64,000 nt of DNA from Dietzia aurantiaca (lineage in GTDB: Bacteria; Actinomycetota; Actinomycetes; Mycobacteriales; Mycobacteriaceae), in assembly GCF_021033825.1 (NCBI RefSeq), contig NZ_JAIFXZ010000005.1, positions 62,001 through 126,000 of the forward strand, written 5' to 3'. Under the pieces are notes generated by a model. It was not told the origin of the DNA. It saw only the letters and a list, made by a program, of their open reading frames with translations, and did not search any database. Made by a program: the position numbers and the translations under genes. Each line of letters begins with the position of its first letter. Positions within the stretch are counted from its first letter, which is position 1. Positions 1 through 11,806 of this stretch are shown here, piece after piece.

Positions 1-2747
<2,747 letters not shown>

Positions 2748-2751
<4 letters not shown>

Positions 2752-4049
2752 AGCGAAACCCCACTTCCGGTATCGGTGTCGCGGCTGTCGCCGTCGTCGT
2801 CGTCATCCCCGCCGCTGCCCGGGCCGCCCACGTCATCTTCCCGGCCGCCGCCCGGGTCACCCACGTCGTCGTCCCGCCGTCGTGACAGTGTCATCCCGGA
2901 GTGACGATCGGCTCCCTCGCCCGTCATCACGACGTCATGACGCGCCCCGCGTAGCCCGCTCGGCACGTCCTCACCGACCGCCGCGGTGATGAGAACCTGC
3001 TCCACGCCGGCCGCCACATCGGCCAGTGCGGCGCGGCGGTGACGGTCGAGTTCGGCGAACACGTCGTCGAGCAGGAGAACCGGTTCGATGCCGTCGGCAC
3101 GGAACAGTTCGAGCGATCCGAGGCGCAGCGCGAGCGCGAACGACCATGTCTCGCCATGGCTCGCGAAGCCCTTCGCCGGCTCCTCGCCGAGGGCCAGGGT
3201 CAGGTCGTCCCGATGCGGTCCGACGAGTGACTGGCCGCGCTCGATCTCCTCACGGCGGCGCCGCCCGAGTTCGCTCAGCAGGAGCGCCTCGACGAACTCG
3301 GGATCGGTCAGCTCCGACTCCGCGGGGGGAGACGCGACCCGGAACCGGTAGTCGAGGGCGGCCGGGCGGGACTCCGGCGCGAGGGTCCGATAGGCGTCGA
3401 CGACGAGGGGACGCAGCTGCTCGAGGAGAGTCACTCGCCCGGCGACGATCCGCGCCCCCAGACCCGCCAGACGGCCGTCCCAGACGTCGAGGGTGTCCAG
3501 GGCGGCGGCGGATTCCTCCGGTCGGCTCCGGCGAAGTGCGCTCGACGCCGACTTGAGAAGAGCCGTGCGCTGGCGGAGCACCGAGGCGTAGTCCGCGAGA
3601 TCGCCGCCGAGTGCGGGCCGACGCTGGGACATCAGCTCGTCGAGCAGCCTCCGACGTTCGGCGGGCTCGCCCCGGACCAGCGCGAGGTCCTCCGGTGCGA
3701 ACAGCACGGACCGGACCACGCCGAGGATGTCACCGAGCCGCCGGCACGGCGACGTGTTCAGCCGCGCACGGTTGGCCTTGCCCGAATTGAGCGCGAGCTC
3801 GACGGTGAGCTCGCGTCCGGCGTTGTGGGCCAGTGCCCCGACGAGGGCGGTCTCCGCTCCCGTCCTGATCATCGGCGCGTCGGCGGCGACCCGGTGCGAA
3901 CGCAGGGTGGCCAGGACGCCGATCGCCTCGAGGACGTTCGTCTTGCCGTGTCCGTTGCGCCCGATGAGGGTGGTCACCCCCGGCTCCAACTCGAGCTCGA
4001 GCAATGGCCAGGAGCGGAAATCCAGAAGTCTCAGATGACGCAGGTGCAT
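2748..4049 (-). CDS. recF: DNA replication and repair protein RecF with C-terminal tail
   Basis: SMC-like ATPase that helps load RecA at single-strand gaps. Walker A is GRNGHGKTN (about residues 30-38), near the N-terminal MHLRHLRLLDFRSW. The signature region GPHRDDL and Walker B PVLLLDDVFAELD are in the C-terminal half. At 433 residues it is about 50 longer than usual: the canonical end (GLRGARHDVV) is followed by a low-complexity tail with DDDVGDPGGG, REDDVGGPG and a DDDDDGDS acidic run. The tail is in frame and runs to the dciA overlap. The gene begins 18 bp after dnaN ends. Confidence 0.95.
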
Positions 4050-4067
4050 GCCGGCTCGCGGCTGACG

Positions 4068-5243
4068 TCAGCCCGGCAGGCGCACGGGCATGAGGAGGTA
4101 GGTGTGGTTCGAGTCGACAGGGGCGATCGCGCCTTCCGCGTCGGGCTCCGGGAGCGTCTCGGGCGCGGGGCGCAGAACGGCCGGCCGGCTGGCCTGGGTG
4201 AACCCGAACGCCACGCGCGAGGAGTGGACGCTGCCCAGACCGTCGAGCAGGTATCCCGGGTTGAAGGCGATGGTCAGCGGCTCCCCGACGAAGTCGACCG
4301 GGAGCGTCTCGTTGGCCTGCGCGGCGTCGTCACCACCGGCGGAGAGCGCGAGTTCACCTTCGCTGAACGCCAGCCGGACCTGGACACCGCGGTCCGCCAC
4401 CAGGGCGACACGCTTGATGGCCTGGATCAGGGCGTCGACCTCGACCACCGCGATCGAGTTGTGCTGCGGCGGCAGAAGCTGACGGACCTTGGGGAACTCC
4501 GCGTCGAGCAGGCGGGTGGTGGTGCGCTGGCCCGAGACCAGGACACCCAGGATTCCCTCGGCGCCCACCTCGGACCCGGCCCCCAGGCTCAGGTCGACGC
4601 GGCCGCCGGAACCAGCGGAACGCGTGACCTCGGAGAGCGCCTTTGCCGGGATGAGCACCTCCACCGCCACGTCATCGCGCGCCGGCTCCCACTCGAACTC
4701 GCGGATGGCGAGGCGGAAGCGGTCGGTGGCGATGAGCGTGACCCGCGGACCCTCGATCTCCATCCGGATACCGGTCAGCATCGGCAGCGTGTCGTCCTTG
4801 CCGGCCGCGACGACGACCTGCGAGACCGCTTCGGAGAACGCGTCCACCTGCGCCGAACCGGTGACCTCCGGCATGGTCGGCAGCTGCGGGTAGTCCTCGA
4901 CCGGCATGGTCGGCAGCGTGAACTTGGCGGACCCGCAGGTGATGTACATCTTCTGCGCGGTCACGGTCACCTCGACAGGGCGATCCGGGAGCGCCCGCGC
5001 GATGTCGGCCAGCAGTCGACCGGAGACGAGCGTGCTACCCGGCTCGGAGACCTCGGCCGGGACCGAGACCTGGGCCGACGTCTCGTAGTCGAACCCCGAG
5101 ATGGTCAGTCCCGAATCGGCTTCGAGCAGCACCCCGCCGAGGATCGGAACCGACGGGCGTGACGGCAGTGTGCGCGCCACCCAGGCCACGGAATCCGCGA
5201 AGTCCTCGCGGGTGACGCGGAACGTCGGATCCGTGATCTCCAT
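4068..5243 (-). CDS. dnaN: DNA polymerase III beta subunit (sliding clamp)
   Basis: Ring-shaped clamp that tethers DNA polymerase to DNA. The 391-residue length and three consecutive clamp folds are normal. Family features include the N-terminal [23 protein letters not shown], the central [11 protein letters not shown] and [13 protein letters not shown], and the C-terminal [10 protein letters not shown] ending. The start at 5243 is preceded by GAAAGAGGTCATCG, a usable ribosome-binding site. It lies directly downstream of the oriC-like region and upstream of recF; dnaA, normally its neighbour, is separated from it by an esterase gene. Confidence 0.98.
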   Translation of the reverse strand: MEITDPTFRVTREDFADSVAWVARTLPSRPSVPILGGVLLEADSGLTISGFDYETSAQVSVPAEVSEPGSTLVSGRLLADIARALPDRPVEVTVTAQKMYITCGSAKFTLPTMPVEDYPQLPTMPEVTGSAQVDAFSEAVSQVVVAAGKDDTLPMLTGIRMEIEGPRVTLIATDRFRLAIREFEWEPARDDVAVEVLIPAKALSEVTRSAGSGGRVDLSLGAGSEVGAEGILGVLVSGQRTTTRLLDAEFPKVRQLLPPQHNSIAVVEVDALIQAIKRVALVADRGVQVRLAFSEGELALSAGGDDAAQANETLPVDFVGEPLTIAFNPGYLLDGLGSVHSSRVAFGFTQASRPAVLRPAPETLPEPDAEGAIAPVDSNHTYLLMPVRLPG

Positions 5244-5399
5244 CGATGACCTCTTTCAGGCAGGGCTGACACCGCTTCGGGTATCTGGACGAGTGGTCTT
5301 GTAGGGCGGTCGTGCGGCGCGTCCCGTCGCCGGGCGGCGAGACGTCTCCATGAGAGTAACCGCTCGCACCGACACGGGTCACACGGAAGGGGTGTAACC

Positions 5400-5660
5400 C
5401 GGTCAAGCGGACTCGCCGTTCCACATCCCTACTTCTAACAAGAACTATCTAAAGAGATAAGAGGTAGTAGTAGGTCCTGTGAAATTGTGAGCCGAGACTT
5501 GTCATTACAGGTCCGGCGCGATTTCGTGGTGTGGACGCGTCCGTTGATTCTTGTGATTTGGTTCGGAGCCGCGGTGGAATCACAAGAGTCGGTCCACCCC
5601 TTGTCCACCGTTGGTCCACAAGATCCCACAGCTTTGTCCACAGCTGTGAAAGGTGTGGTT
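5400..5660. other. oriC: Probable origin of replication (oriC)
   Basis: Between dnaN and the esterase gene lies a 453-bp non-coding stretch (5244-5696). It holds an unusually A/T-rich segment (about 5428-5480, including TATCTAAAGAGATA), a good candidate for the unwinding element. Beside it is a cluster of DnaA-box-like 9-mers: TGTGGACGC (5530-5538, reverse), TTGTCCACC (5601-5609), TGGTCCACA (5612-5620) and a perfect TTGTCCACA (5634-5642). In mycobacteria oriC lies between dnaA and dnaN next to dnaN, consistent with this placement. The rest of 5244-5400 shows no gene. Confidence 0.75.
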
Positions 5661-5696
5661 GGTGGTCAAGAATGCGTGATCCGGGGCGCGGGTGAG

Positions 5697-6800
5697 TCAG
5701 TCCTCGTCGCTGCCGATGTCGATATACCGCCGTGACCGGACGTGCGAGTCGACGAATTCGTCCAGTTCCTCGAAGACCCGGCGGGACACCTCGAGCCACG
5801 GCATGAGGATCGGGAAGACGTGGAACATGCCCTCGGCCTCGATCGGGTGGACCTCGATGTCCGCGTCCCGCAGATGGGCCACGAGCTCCCGGATCCCGTC
5901 CCGGAACATCTCGTTCCCGCCCGAGGTGACGAAGGTGGGCGGGAACCAGTCGGGGCTCAGCGCCGCGTTGACGGTGGAGACCAGAGGATCACCCGGGGCG
6001 ATTCCCTGGAGATAGGGGGCCGTGGGCACGTTCCACGGCAGGATGTCGTACCGCGCGTTGTCGGAGACGGACGGCTGGTCCAGTTCGAGATCGGTCTCCG
6101 GGGAGAACAGGGCCAGTGCCGCCGGCACGGGCATGCCGGACACGTTCAGGTGCGAGATCAGGGAGGCTGCCAGTCCGCCGCCGCCGGAGTCCCCGGCGAT
6201 GATGAGGTTCTCGGGCTTGATCCCCTGCTCCAGGAGCGCCTCGTACACGCTCGCGGCATCGAGGACGCCGGCGGGGAACGGGAACTCCGGGGCCATGCGG
6301 TAGTCGGCGATGAAGACGTCGCAGCCGGTCCGCTTGGCGGTGGCCGAGGCGAAGGCCGCGTACATCATGGGCGAGGTTCCGATGTAGCCACCGCCGTGCA
6401 GGTAGAGGATGGTGCCGTCGACCTGCTCCCGTGAGTTCTTGCCGGCGCTGCGGCGGCACCACAGGCCGGGGACCCCCCCGATGACCTCCCGGGTGATCGT
6501 CACGCCGTCGATCCCGCGGACATACGGTGGCAGGACGACGGAACAGATCCCGTCGATCACCTGCTCCATGGACCGGAACTCCTCGATCGGGAGTCCGAGT
6601 GAGTAGCCCATGAACGACCGGATGGTCTGGCGGGTCACGGACTGGCCCAGATTGTCGACGATGTTCCCCGGGCCCTGCCACGGTCGGACGAACGGGACGC
6701 GGGCGAGCCCGGTCAGGAGATTCTGACCCAGACCCACCATCGTGATCGCGGCGACAGCCGGCGATGCGGTCTGAACTTCTGGACGATCGGCCATGACCAT
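5697..6800 (-). CDS. Alpha/beta-hydrolase, hormone-sensitive-lipase (family IV) esterase
   Basis: Carboxylesterase of the HSL family, 367 residues from the ATG at 6800 (MVMADRPEV); an ATG two codons on (6794) is equally possible, and the reading frame stays open further upstream without a better start. The oxyanion-hole motif LHGGGYIG (HGGG at about 135-138) and nucleophile motif GDSGGGG (Ser about 205) are present. A histidine in EGMFHVFPI near the C-terminus completes the expected triad. No signal peptide is evident. It is inserted between dnaA and the oriC-like region, an unusual place for a metabolic gene; the substrate is unknown and may be a lipid or steroid ester, judging only from family breadth. 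Confidence 0.9.
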   Translation of the reverse strand: MVMADRPEVQTASPAVAAITMVGLGQNLLTGLARVPFVRPWQGPGNIVDNLGQSVTRQTIRSFMGYSLGLPIEEFRSMEQVIDGICSVVLPPYVRGIDGVTITREVIGGVPGLWCRRSAGKNSREQVDGTILYLHGGGYIGTSPMMYAAFASATAKRTGCDVFIADYRMAPEFPFPAGVLDAASVYEALLEQGIKPENLIIAGDSGGGGLAASLISHLNVSGMPVPAALALFSPETDLELDQPSVSDNARYDILPWNVPTAPYLQGIAPGDPLVSTVNAALSPDWFPPTFVTSGGNEMFRDGIRELVAHLRDADIEVHPIEAEGMFHVFPILMPWLEVSRRVFEELDEFVDSHVRSRRYIDIGSDED

Positions 6801-6924
6801 TGGTGCCGGGGAGTCGCGGAGCCCGAGATCACGGCCCTGACACCCCTTCCCCCCTCGGGTGAAAGAACGGGCGCGGGCCACCCCGCGCGGAGCATGTGCC
6901 GTCGAGGTTAGCGAAAAAACTTCT

Positions 6925-8430
6925 TCACATCGCGCGGGAGCGTTCGCGGATGCGAGCGGTCAGTTCCTGGATCTGGTCGTAGGTACGCCGATCGTCCTTG
7001 ATCTCCTTGAGGATCTTGCGCTGGGCGTACATGACGGTGGTGTGGTCCTTGCCGCCGAACGTCACGCCGATCTTGGGCAGCGACAGGTCGGTGAGCTCCC
7101 GGCACAGGTACATCGCGATCTGACGCGCCCGTGACAGGGACCGCGTCTTGGACGATCCGCACAGCTCGTCGATGCTCGTCGAGAAGAACTCCGCGGTCAC
7201 CGCCATGATCGTCGCGGCCGAGATCTGGAGCGAGTCGTCGTCCGAGACGACATCACGCAGGACGACCTCGGCGAGCGGGACGTCGATCTCGTGACCGTTG
7301 AGAGAGGCGAACGCGACGACACGGATCAGCGCGCCCTCGAGCTCGCGGATATTGCGTTGGACACGCGTCGCGATCAGCTCGAGAACGTCGCGGGGAACCT
7401 CGTAGCCCTCGGATTTGGCCTTCTTGTCGAGAATCGCGATCCGCGTCTCGAGCTCGGGTGGCTGGATGTCGGTGATCAGACCCCACTCGAACCGCGTGCG
7501 CAGCCGGTCCTCGAGAGGTTGCAGCTGCTTGGGCGGGCGGTCCGAGGAGATCACGATCTGCTTCTGGGCGTTGTGGATCGTGTTGAAGGTGTGGAAGAAC
7601 TCCTCTTGCACCTGCTCCTTGCCGATCAGGAACTGGATGTCGTCCACCAGGAGGATGTCCGCTTCGCGGTACCGCTTCTTGAACATGTTCTGGCGGCCGT
7701 CACGGACGGAGTTGATGAAATCGTTCGTGAATTCCTCGGTCGAGACGTACTTGACCTTCTGTTCGGAGTACATCCGCAGGGAGTAATGACCGATCGCGTG
7801 GAGTAGGTGGGTCTTGCCCAGCCCGGATTCGCCCCAGATGAACAGCGGGTTGTAGGCGCGGGCCGGTGCTTCGGCCACGGCCAGGGCCGCCGCGCGGGCG
7901 AAGCGGTTGGAGTTGCCCTGGACGAACGCGCTGAAGGTGTACCGCTCGTTGAGTCCCGGAGCGGTCGCGGCGGACAGCGCCTCGTCGCGATCGCTCCCGT
8001 GGAGCAACCGCTCGGCGGCGATCTGCTCCTCGGTCATACGGGCGGGTCGCGGCGCCGAGGGGGTCTCCTCGTCCTGAGGCTCGGGGCGGTGGATCTCGTC
8101 CACATCGATGTCCGGCTCGCCCGCGTCATCCGTCGGCTGCTGGGCGCCGGCGAGCGACGTGTCCACCTTCACCGCGAGATCGACGGGTTCGCCCAACTGC
8201 GAGCTGAGCGCTCGGGTGATGGGGCCACGCAGCACGGACTCGATGTTGTCGCGCGCGAATGCCGATGGTGCCGCGAGCATCGCGAACCCGTTGACCACGG
8301 CGATGGGCTGCACCAGCCGGAGCCAGGCCTGTTGTTGGCGGGACAGGGCCGGGTTGTCGTCGCTCGCGAGGTCCGGATCCGTCAGTCTGTCGAGAACGGC
8401 GCTCCACACGTGTTCGAGCTCAGGAGACAC
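6925..8430 (-). CDS. dnaA: Chromosomal replication initiator DnaA
   Basis: AAA+ initiator that binds DnaA boxes and opens oriC. I place the start at GTG 8430 ([13 protein letters not shown]), giving 501 residues, the normal length; AGGAG lies about 10 nt upstream. Domain I is residues 1-90, a variable acidic linker 90-155, Walker A GESGLGKT about 200-207, Walker B ILLVDD about 258-263. Domain IV carries the box-recognition signature [11 protein letters not shown] near 460. The upstream intergenic region contains its own DnaA boxes, so autoregulation is likely. A longer in-frame reading up to 8748 crosses those boxes and is rejected. Confidence 0.98.
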   Translation of the reverse strand: MSPELEHVWSAVLDRLTDPDLASDDNPALSRQQQAWLRLVQPIAVVNGFAMLAAPSAFARDNIESVLRGPITRALSSQLGEPVDLAVKVDTSLAGAQQPTDDAGEPDIDVDEIHRPEPQDEETPSAPRPARMTEEQIAAERLLHGSDRDEALSAATAPGLNERYTFSAFVQGNSNRFARAAALAVAEAPARAYNPLFIWGESGLGKTHLLHAIGHYSLRMYSEQKVKYVSTEEFTNDFINSVRDGRQNMFKKRYREADILLVDDIQFLIGKEQVQEEFFHTFNTIHNAQKQIVISSDRPPKQLQPLEDRLRTRFEWGLITDIQPPELETRIAILDKKAKSEGYEVPRDVLELIATRVQRNIRELEGALIRVVAFASLNGHEIDVPLAEVVLRDVVSDDDSLQISAATIMAVTAEFFSTSIDELCGSSKTRSLSRARQIAMYLCRELTDLSLPKIGVTFGGKDHTTVMYAQRKILKEIKDDRRTYDQIQELTARIRERSRAM

Positions 8431-8510
8431 GGTGAGCGGTCTCCTCTCGTTTGGTGTCGATGATCGTAGGGTCCGGCGGACTGTCGTCCTTCTCGTGCGG
8501 GAACCACACT

Positions 8511-8573
8511 CTATCCACAGGCGTGATCCCAGGTCCACTGGGATATCCACACGGTTGTCCACAGCTGTGGGTA
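8511..8573. promoter_or_regulatory. DnaA-box cluster upstream of dnaA
   Basis: Four DnaA-box-like sequences lie in 63 bp of the dnaA-rpmH intergenic region: CTATCCACA (8511-8519), ATATCCACA (8543-8551), a perfect TTGTCCACA (8555-8563), and a reverse CTGTGGGTA (8565-8573). The 15-mer TTGTCCACAGCTGTG at 8555 recurs exactly at 5634 in the oriC-like region. The likely role is DnaA autoregulation or an accessory origin element. In 8574-8818 I see no gene or clear structure. Confidence 0.7.
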
Positions 8574-8818
8574 AACAGACCTCTCCCCTGGAGGTCTGGG
8601 GGTTGTGATTCGTCGACGACCGGGTCGGGTGGATCTGGGACGCCTGGGTTCTCGGTTGCGCGGCCCTGTAGGGCTCGATGATGAACGACGGTAACAACAC
8701 CGTGAACGACTGGGCAACCCTCAAGATCAAGTGGAGACCGGAAGTCAAGCATCATCGCCGTTGGCGTGTCGCGATGGCCTGCAAAGTGGTACGGGAGAGA
8801 CGAATGTGATCACTCGGT

Positions 8819-8848
8819 TTGGTGCCGAGCGGCTACTGCGCGTAATCT
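8819..8848 (+). promoter_or_regulatory. Likely rpmH promoter
   Basis: TTGGTG (8819-8824) and TAATCT (8843-8848) are separated by 18 bp and lie about 130 bp before rpmH. They fit a housekeeping sigma promoter. No other convincing -35/-10 pair was seen between the DnaA boxes and rpmH. Confidence 0.5.
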
Positions 8849-8976
8849 TGAACAGTCTGTCGCGCGCCTGAAGGGCGTGCGGCGCGTCGTGGTGCCGCCG
8901 TCATCGGTGCGTCGACGACGTCTCGAACTCGATCGCGTGCCGGTTTCGGCGCCGACATCAATGTGAGGAGCCAACC

Positions 8977-9120
8977 ATGGCCAAGGGCAAGCGGACCTTC
9001 CAGCCGAACAACCGTCGTCGTGCCAAGGTGCACGGCTTCCGTCTGCGTATGCGGACCCGTGCCGGTCGCGGCATCGTCGCGGCTCGCCGTCGCAAGGGCC
9101 GTTCCGCGCTGACGGCCTGA
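8977..9120 (+). CDS. rpmH: 50S ribosomal protein L34
   Basis: A 47-residue, very basic ribosomal protein beginning [20 protein letters not shown] and ending GRSALTA, the invariant L34 pattern. The ATG at 8977 follows GTGAGGAG at 6-7 nt spacing. It is the first gene of the conserved rpmH-rnpA-yidD-yidC-jag run and is divergent from dnaA. Confidence 0.98.
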   Translation: MAKGKRTFQPNNRRRAKVHGFRLRMRTRAGRGIVAARRRKGRSALTA

Positions 9121-9138
9121 TTCCGGCCGGGTCGGCGG

Positions 9139-9501
9139 GTGCTCCCCGGGCGGCACCGGCTCCACCGTTCCGCTGATTTCGCGACGGTGGTGCGTCGGGG
9201 TGCCAGGAAGGGCCGCCGGACCATGGTCGTACACGCCCACGTGGACTCCTCGGAGATCCGCGTGGGCGGTCCCCGTTTCGGGCTCGTCGTGAGTAAGGCC
9301 GTCGGCGACTCGGTGACCCGTCACCGCGTCAGCCGGCGGCTTCGTCATATCGCGGCCGATCTCATCGACGGGCTCGAGCCCGATCTCATGGTCGTCATCC
9401 GGGCCAACCCGGCATCGGCCACTGCGACGCACGAGGATCTCGTACGCGATCTTCGCTCCGGCCTGGAGACGGCGTCCGCCCGGGCGAGAGGCTCGCGGTG
9501 A
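9139..9501 (+). CDS. rnpA: Ribonuclease P protein component
   Basis: Protein subunit of RNase P, which matures tRNA 5' ends. The 120 residues contain the family motif around VTRHRVSRRLRHI (basic helix, residues about 60-72, the usual RNR-type segment) and RFGLVVSKAVGDS. The start is GTG 9139 (MLPGRHRLHRSADF), 18 bp after rpmH. The end overlaps yidD in a GTGA. Confidence 0.96.
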   Translation: MLPGRHRLHRSADFATVVRRGARKGRRTMVVHAHVDSSEIRVGGPRFGLVVSKAVGDSVTRHRVSRRLRHIAADLIDGLEPDLMVVIRANPASATATHEDLVRDLRSGLETASARARGSR

Positions 9502-9797
9502 TGGCCGGGCCCCGCCCCGGACCCGTTGCCCGGGTCCTTCTGTGGATGCTGGACTTCTACCAGAAGGGCATCTCACCGCTGACGCCCCCGAGCTGTCGGT
9601 TCGTGCCGTCCTGCAGCAGCTATGCGGTGGAGGCGGTCCGGGTCCACGGTGCCTGGTACGGTACCTGGCTTTCGGTCTGGCGCATCCTTCGTTGTGGCCC
9701 GTGGACCCCGGGCGGCTGGGATCCTGTTCCCGAGCCGCGCGCGCCCGATCCCGGTTCCGAGCCTCCCGAGCATCCCACTTCTTCCGAACGTAGCTAG
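9498..9797 (+). CDS. yidD: Membrane protein insertion efficiency factor YidD
   Basis: Small membrane-associated factor that aids YidC-dependent insertion. The sequence FYQKGISPLTPPSCRFVPSCSSYAVEA with its cysteine-containing PSCRF-PSCS core is diagnostic, followed by WRILRCGPWTPGGWDPVP. The GTG start at 9498 overlaps the rnpA stop. The last 20 residues are Pro/Glu/Ser-rich and look disordered. Confidence 0.95.
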   Translation: MMAGPRPGPVARVLLWMLDFYQKGISPLTPPSCRFVPSCSSYAVEAVRVHGAWYGTWLSVWRILRCGPWTPGGWDPVPEPRAPDPGSEPPEHPTSSERS

Positions 9798-9809
9798 GAC
9801 TTCCCACCC

Positions 9810-11018
9810 ATGTCGTTCATCACGGACCCTCTGGTCTATTACCCGATCTCCGGGATCCTCTGGTTCTGGCACAAGATCTTCGCGTTCCTCGGCGGACTCC
9901 TGCCGTGGGTGAACAACGCCGATTCCAACGGCATCATCTGGGCGCTGTCGGTGATCTTCCTCGTCGTCACGCTGCGGATCATGCTGTTCTGGCCGGCGGC
10001 CAAGCAGATCCGCTTCTCCCGCAAGATGCAGGAGATGCAGCCCAGGATGAAGGAGCTGCAGAAGCGGTACAAGAACGACCGCGAGAAGCTGGCCGTCGAG
10101 ACCCGCAAGCTGCAGAAGTCCGAAGGGTTCAACCCGCTTCTCGGTTGCCTGCCGATGTTCATCCAGATCCCCGTGTTCCTCGGGCTGTTCCACGTGCTGC
10201 GGTCGTTCAACCGGATGGGCACCCAGTTCAACGCGCTGGGGATGACGGCCGAGGAAACCCGTAACACCGGCAACTACGTCTTCAGTGCGGATGGGGTGCA
10301 GAGCTTCCTCGACGCGCGTCTGTTCGGCGCGCCGCTGTCGTCTTTCATCTCGCAGCCGGTCGAGCAGTTCCAGGCTTTCGTGGAGCCGGGGGCGATGCTG
10401 GACTTCGCCCGCTGGAACATCCTCCTCGTGGCCATCCCGCTGATGGTCGTCTCAGCGGTGACCACTCACTTGAACGCGCGCGTGTCCCTGTCCCACCAGT
10501 CGCCGCAGGCCGCCGCCAATCCACAAGCCAAGATCATGAACCAGCTGATGCTGTGGGCGTTCCCCATCGGCATTCTGGTGACCGGTGCATTCTGGCCGAT
10601 GGCGATCCTCGTCTACATGGTCACCAACAACCTGTGGACCCTCGCGCAGCAGTACTACCTGTACGAGAAGATGGCCAAGGAGGATGACGCCGCTGCGCTG
10701 CAGCGTCGCGAGGAGCAGAAATCGCTCGCGCCGAAGGTCGGTGTCAAGCCGGTCAAGGCCAAGAACGCCCGTGCGGCCGGGTCCGCCCAGGGGTCGGCGC
10801 CGCGTGGTCAGGAGGGCGCGACCTCCACGATCGAGGTGGATGGCGGCGTGCCTTCCGCAGCCGACGGGGAGGCGGCGCCTGTGGGCGCGGCACCGACGCC
10901 GGGGGCCAAACCCCGTCCCGGCCAGAAGCCGCACGCTCCGGGTGGGCAACGCAGCAGGCCCGCTCAGAAGGCCTCCGGCTCCAAACCGAAGAGCAAGAAA
11001 AAGAAGAAGAAGCGCTGA
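9810..11018 (+). CDS. yidC: Membrane protein insertase YidC
   Basis: Insertase and foldase for membrane proteins, Oxa1 family, 402 residues. The typical first helix region is followed by the cytosolic coiled segment (KMQEMQPRMKELQKRYKNDREKL), then LLGCLPMFIQIPVFLGLFHVL and a conserved C-terminal helix pair (NPQAKIMNQLMLWAFPIG and MVTNNLWTLAQQYYLYEKM). The last about 120 residues are a long Ala/Gly/Pro-rich cytosolic tail ending SKPKSKKKKKKR; a basic tail is thought to contact the ribosome. It starts 12 bp after yidD. Confidence 0.97.
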   Translation: MSFITDPLVYYPISGILWFWHKIFAFLGGLLPWVNNADSNGIIWALSVIFLVVTLRIMLFWPAAKQIRFSRKMQEMQPRMKELQKRYKNDREKLAVETRKLQKSEGFNPLLGCLPMFIQIPVFLGLFHVLRSFNRMGTQFNALGMTAEETRNTGNYVFSADGVQSFLDARLFGAPLSSFISQPVEQFQAFVEPGAMLDFARWNILLVAIPLMVVSAVTTHLNARVSLSHQSPQAAANPQAKIMNQLMLWAFPIGILVTGAFWPMAILVYMVTNNLWTLAQQYYLYEKMAKEDDAAALQRREEQKSLAPKVGVKPVKAKNARAAGSAQGSAPRGQEGATSTIEVDGGVPSAADGEAAPVGAAPTPGAKPRPGQKPHAPGGQRSRPAQKASGSKPKSKKKKKKR

Positions 11019-11038
11019 CCCGAACGGACTGCGCACAC

Positions 11039-11078
11039 GGACAAGGTCCCCGATGCCCCGGCATCCGGGACCTTGTCC
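11039..11078. terminator. Strong hairpin between yidC and jag
   Basis: GGACAAGGTCCC (11039-11050) pairs perfectly with GGGACCTTGTCC (11067-11078), and inside it GATGCC pairs with GGCATC around a 2-nt loop. No T-tract follows. It may act as an intrinsic terminator or a processing site that separates yidC from jag expression. Confidence 0.6.
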
Positions 11079-11147
11079 CATACTTGGGGTAGGTACTCGC
11101 CGCTCGGAGCATGTGCGGCGATCGGCGTTCACGACGGAGGCAGGTCC

Positions 11148-11636
11148 ATGTCGAAGAGAAACATCGAGGTGTCCGAGGAGCGTTTGGTCGAGGAGGGCGA
11201 GGTCGCCGGTGACTACCTTGAACAGTTCCTCGACATTCTGGACTTTGATGGGGACATCGATCTGGACGTCGAGGGTGATCGCGCCATGGTGAGTATCGAT
11301 GGCGGCGAGGATCTCGACTCTCTCGTCGGGACGGATGGCGCTGTGCTCGATGCTCTTCAGGAGATGACGCGGCTCGCCGTGCAACAGGAGCTCGGCGACC
11401 GGAGCCGGCTGATGCTGGATATCGCAGGCTGGCGCGCGAACAAGCGGGAGGCGCTCTCCGAAGCCGGCCGCGCGGTGGCGCACCGTGTTCTCGAGGCCGG
11501 TGATGCCGAGGAGATGGAGCCGATGAGTCCGTTCGAGCGGAAGATCATCCATGATGCGATCGCCGAGATCGAGGGTGTCTCCTCCGATTCAACCGGTGTC
11601 GAGCCGAATCGCCGGGTTGTCGTTCTTCCGGCGTAG
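11148..11636 (+). CDS. jag: Jag/KhpB-type R3H single-stranded nucleic-acid binding protein
   Basis: RNA-binding protein of the Jag (KhpB, SpoIIIJ-associated) family, 162 residues from ATG 11148 (MSKRNIEVSEERL), which has ACGGAGG upstream. A KH-like domain (about residues 35-95, IDGGEDLDSLVGTDGAVLDALQ) precedes an R3H domain (about 100-160, MSPFERKIIHDAIAEIEGV). Order after yidC is the standard one. The protein is acidic at its N-terminus. Confidence 0.93.
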   Translation: MSKRNIEVSEERLVEEGEVAGDYLEQFLDILDFDGDIDLDVEGDRAMVSIDGGEDLDSLVGTDGAVLDALQEMTRLAVQQELGDRSRLMLDIAGWRANKREALSEAGRAVAHRVLEAGDAEEMEPMSPFERKIIHDAIAEIEGVSSDSTGVEPNRRVVVLPA

Positions 11637-11655
11637 CGATCGACGATGGCGTTCC

Positions 11656-11683
11656 AGGGGTGCGGGGTGACATCCGCACCCCT
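11656..11683 (+). terminator. Hairpin terminator after jag
   Basis: AGGGGTGCGG (11656-11665) and CCGCACCCCT (11674-11683) form a 10-bp perfect stem with an 8-nt loop, 20 bp beyond the jag stop. No T-run follows, as is common in this GC-rich group. Confidence 0.6.
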
Positions 11684-11756
11684 GAGCTAGTTGGCCGGTG
11701 TCCAGCACTGTGGTGCGGGCCCGGCCGTTAGTCACAGCTGTGTAATTCCCTGTGGA

Positions 11757-11770
11757 GTTTCACGTGAAAC
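11757..11770. promoter_or_regulatory. parS: parS site 1 (upstream of rsmG)
   Basis: A perfect GTTTCACGTGAAAC palindrome, the near-universal ParB loading site, 37 bp before rsmG. Confidence 0.95.
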
Positions 11771-11806
11771 ACCACTCCCCCGACCCGATTGTGAGGCGTA
11801 TCGACC

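Noticed and set aside
8431-8748. In-frame N-terminal extension of dnaA by 106 residues
   Set aside because: It crosses the DnaA-box cluster and has no conserved sequence; GTG 8430 has a Shine-Dalgarno and gives the usual length.
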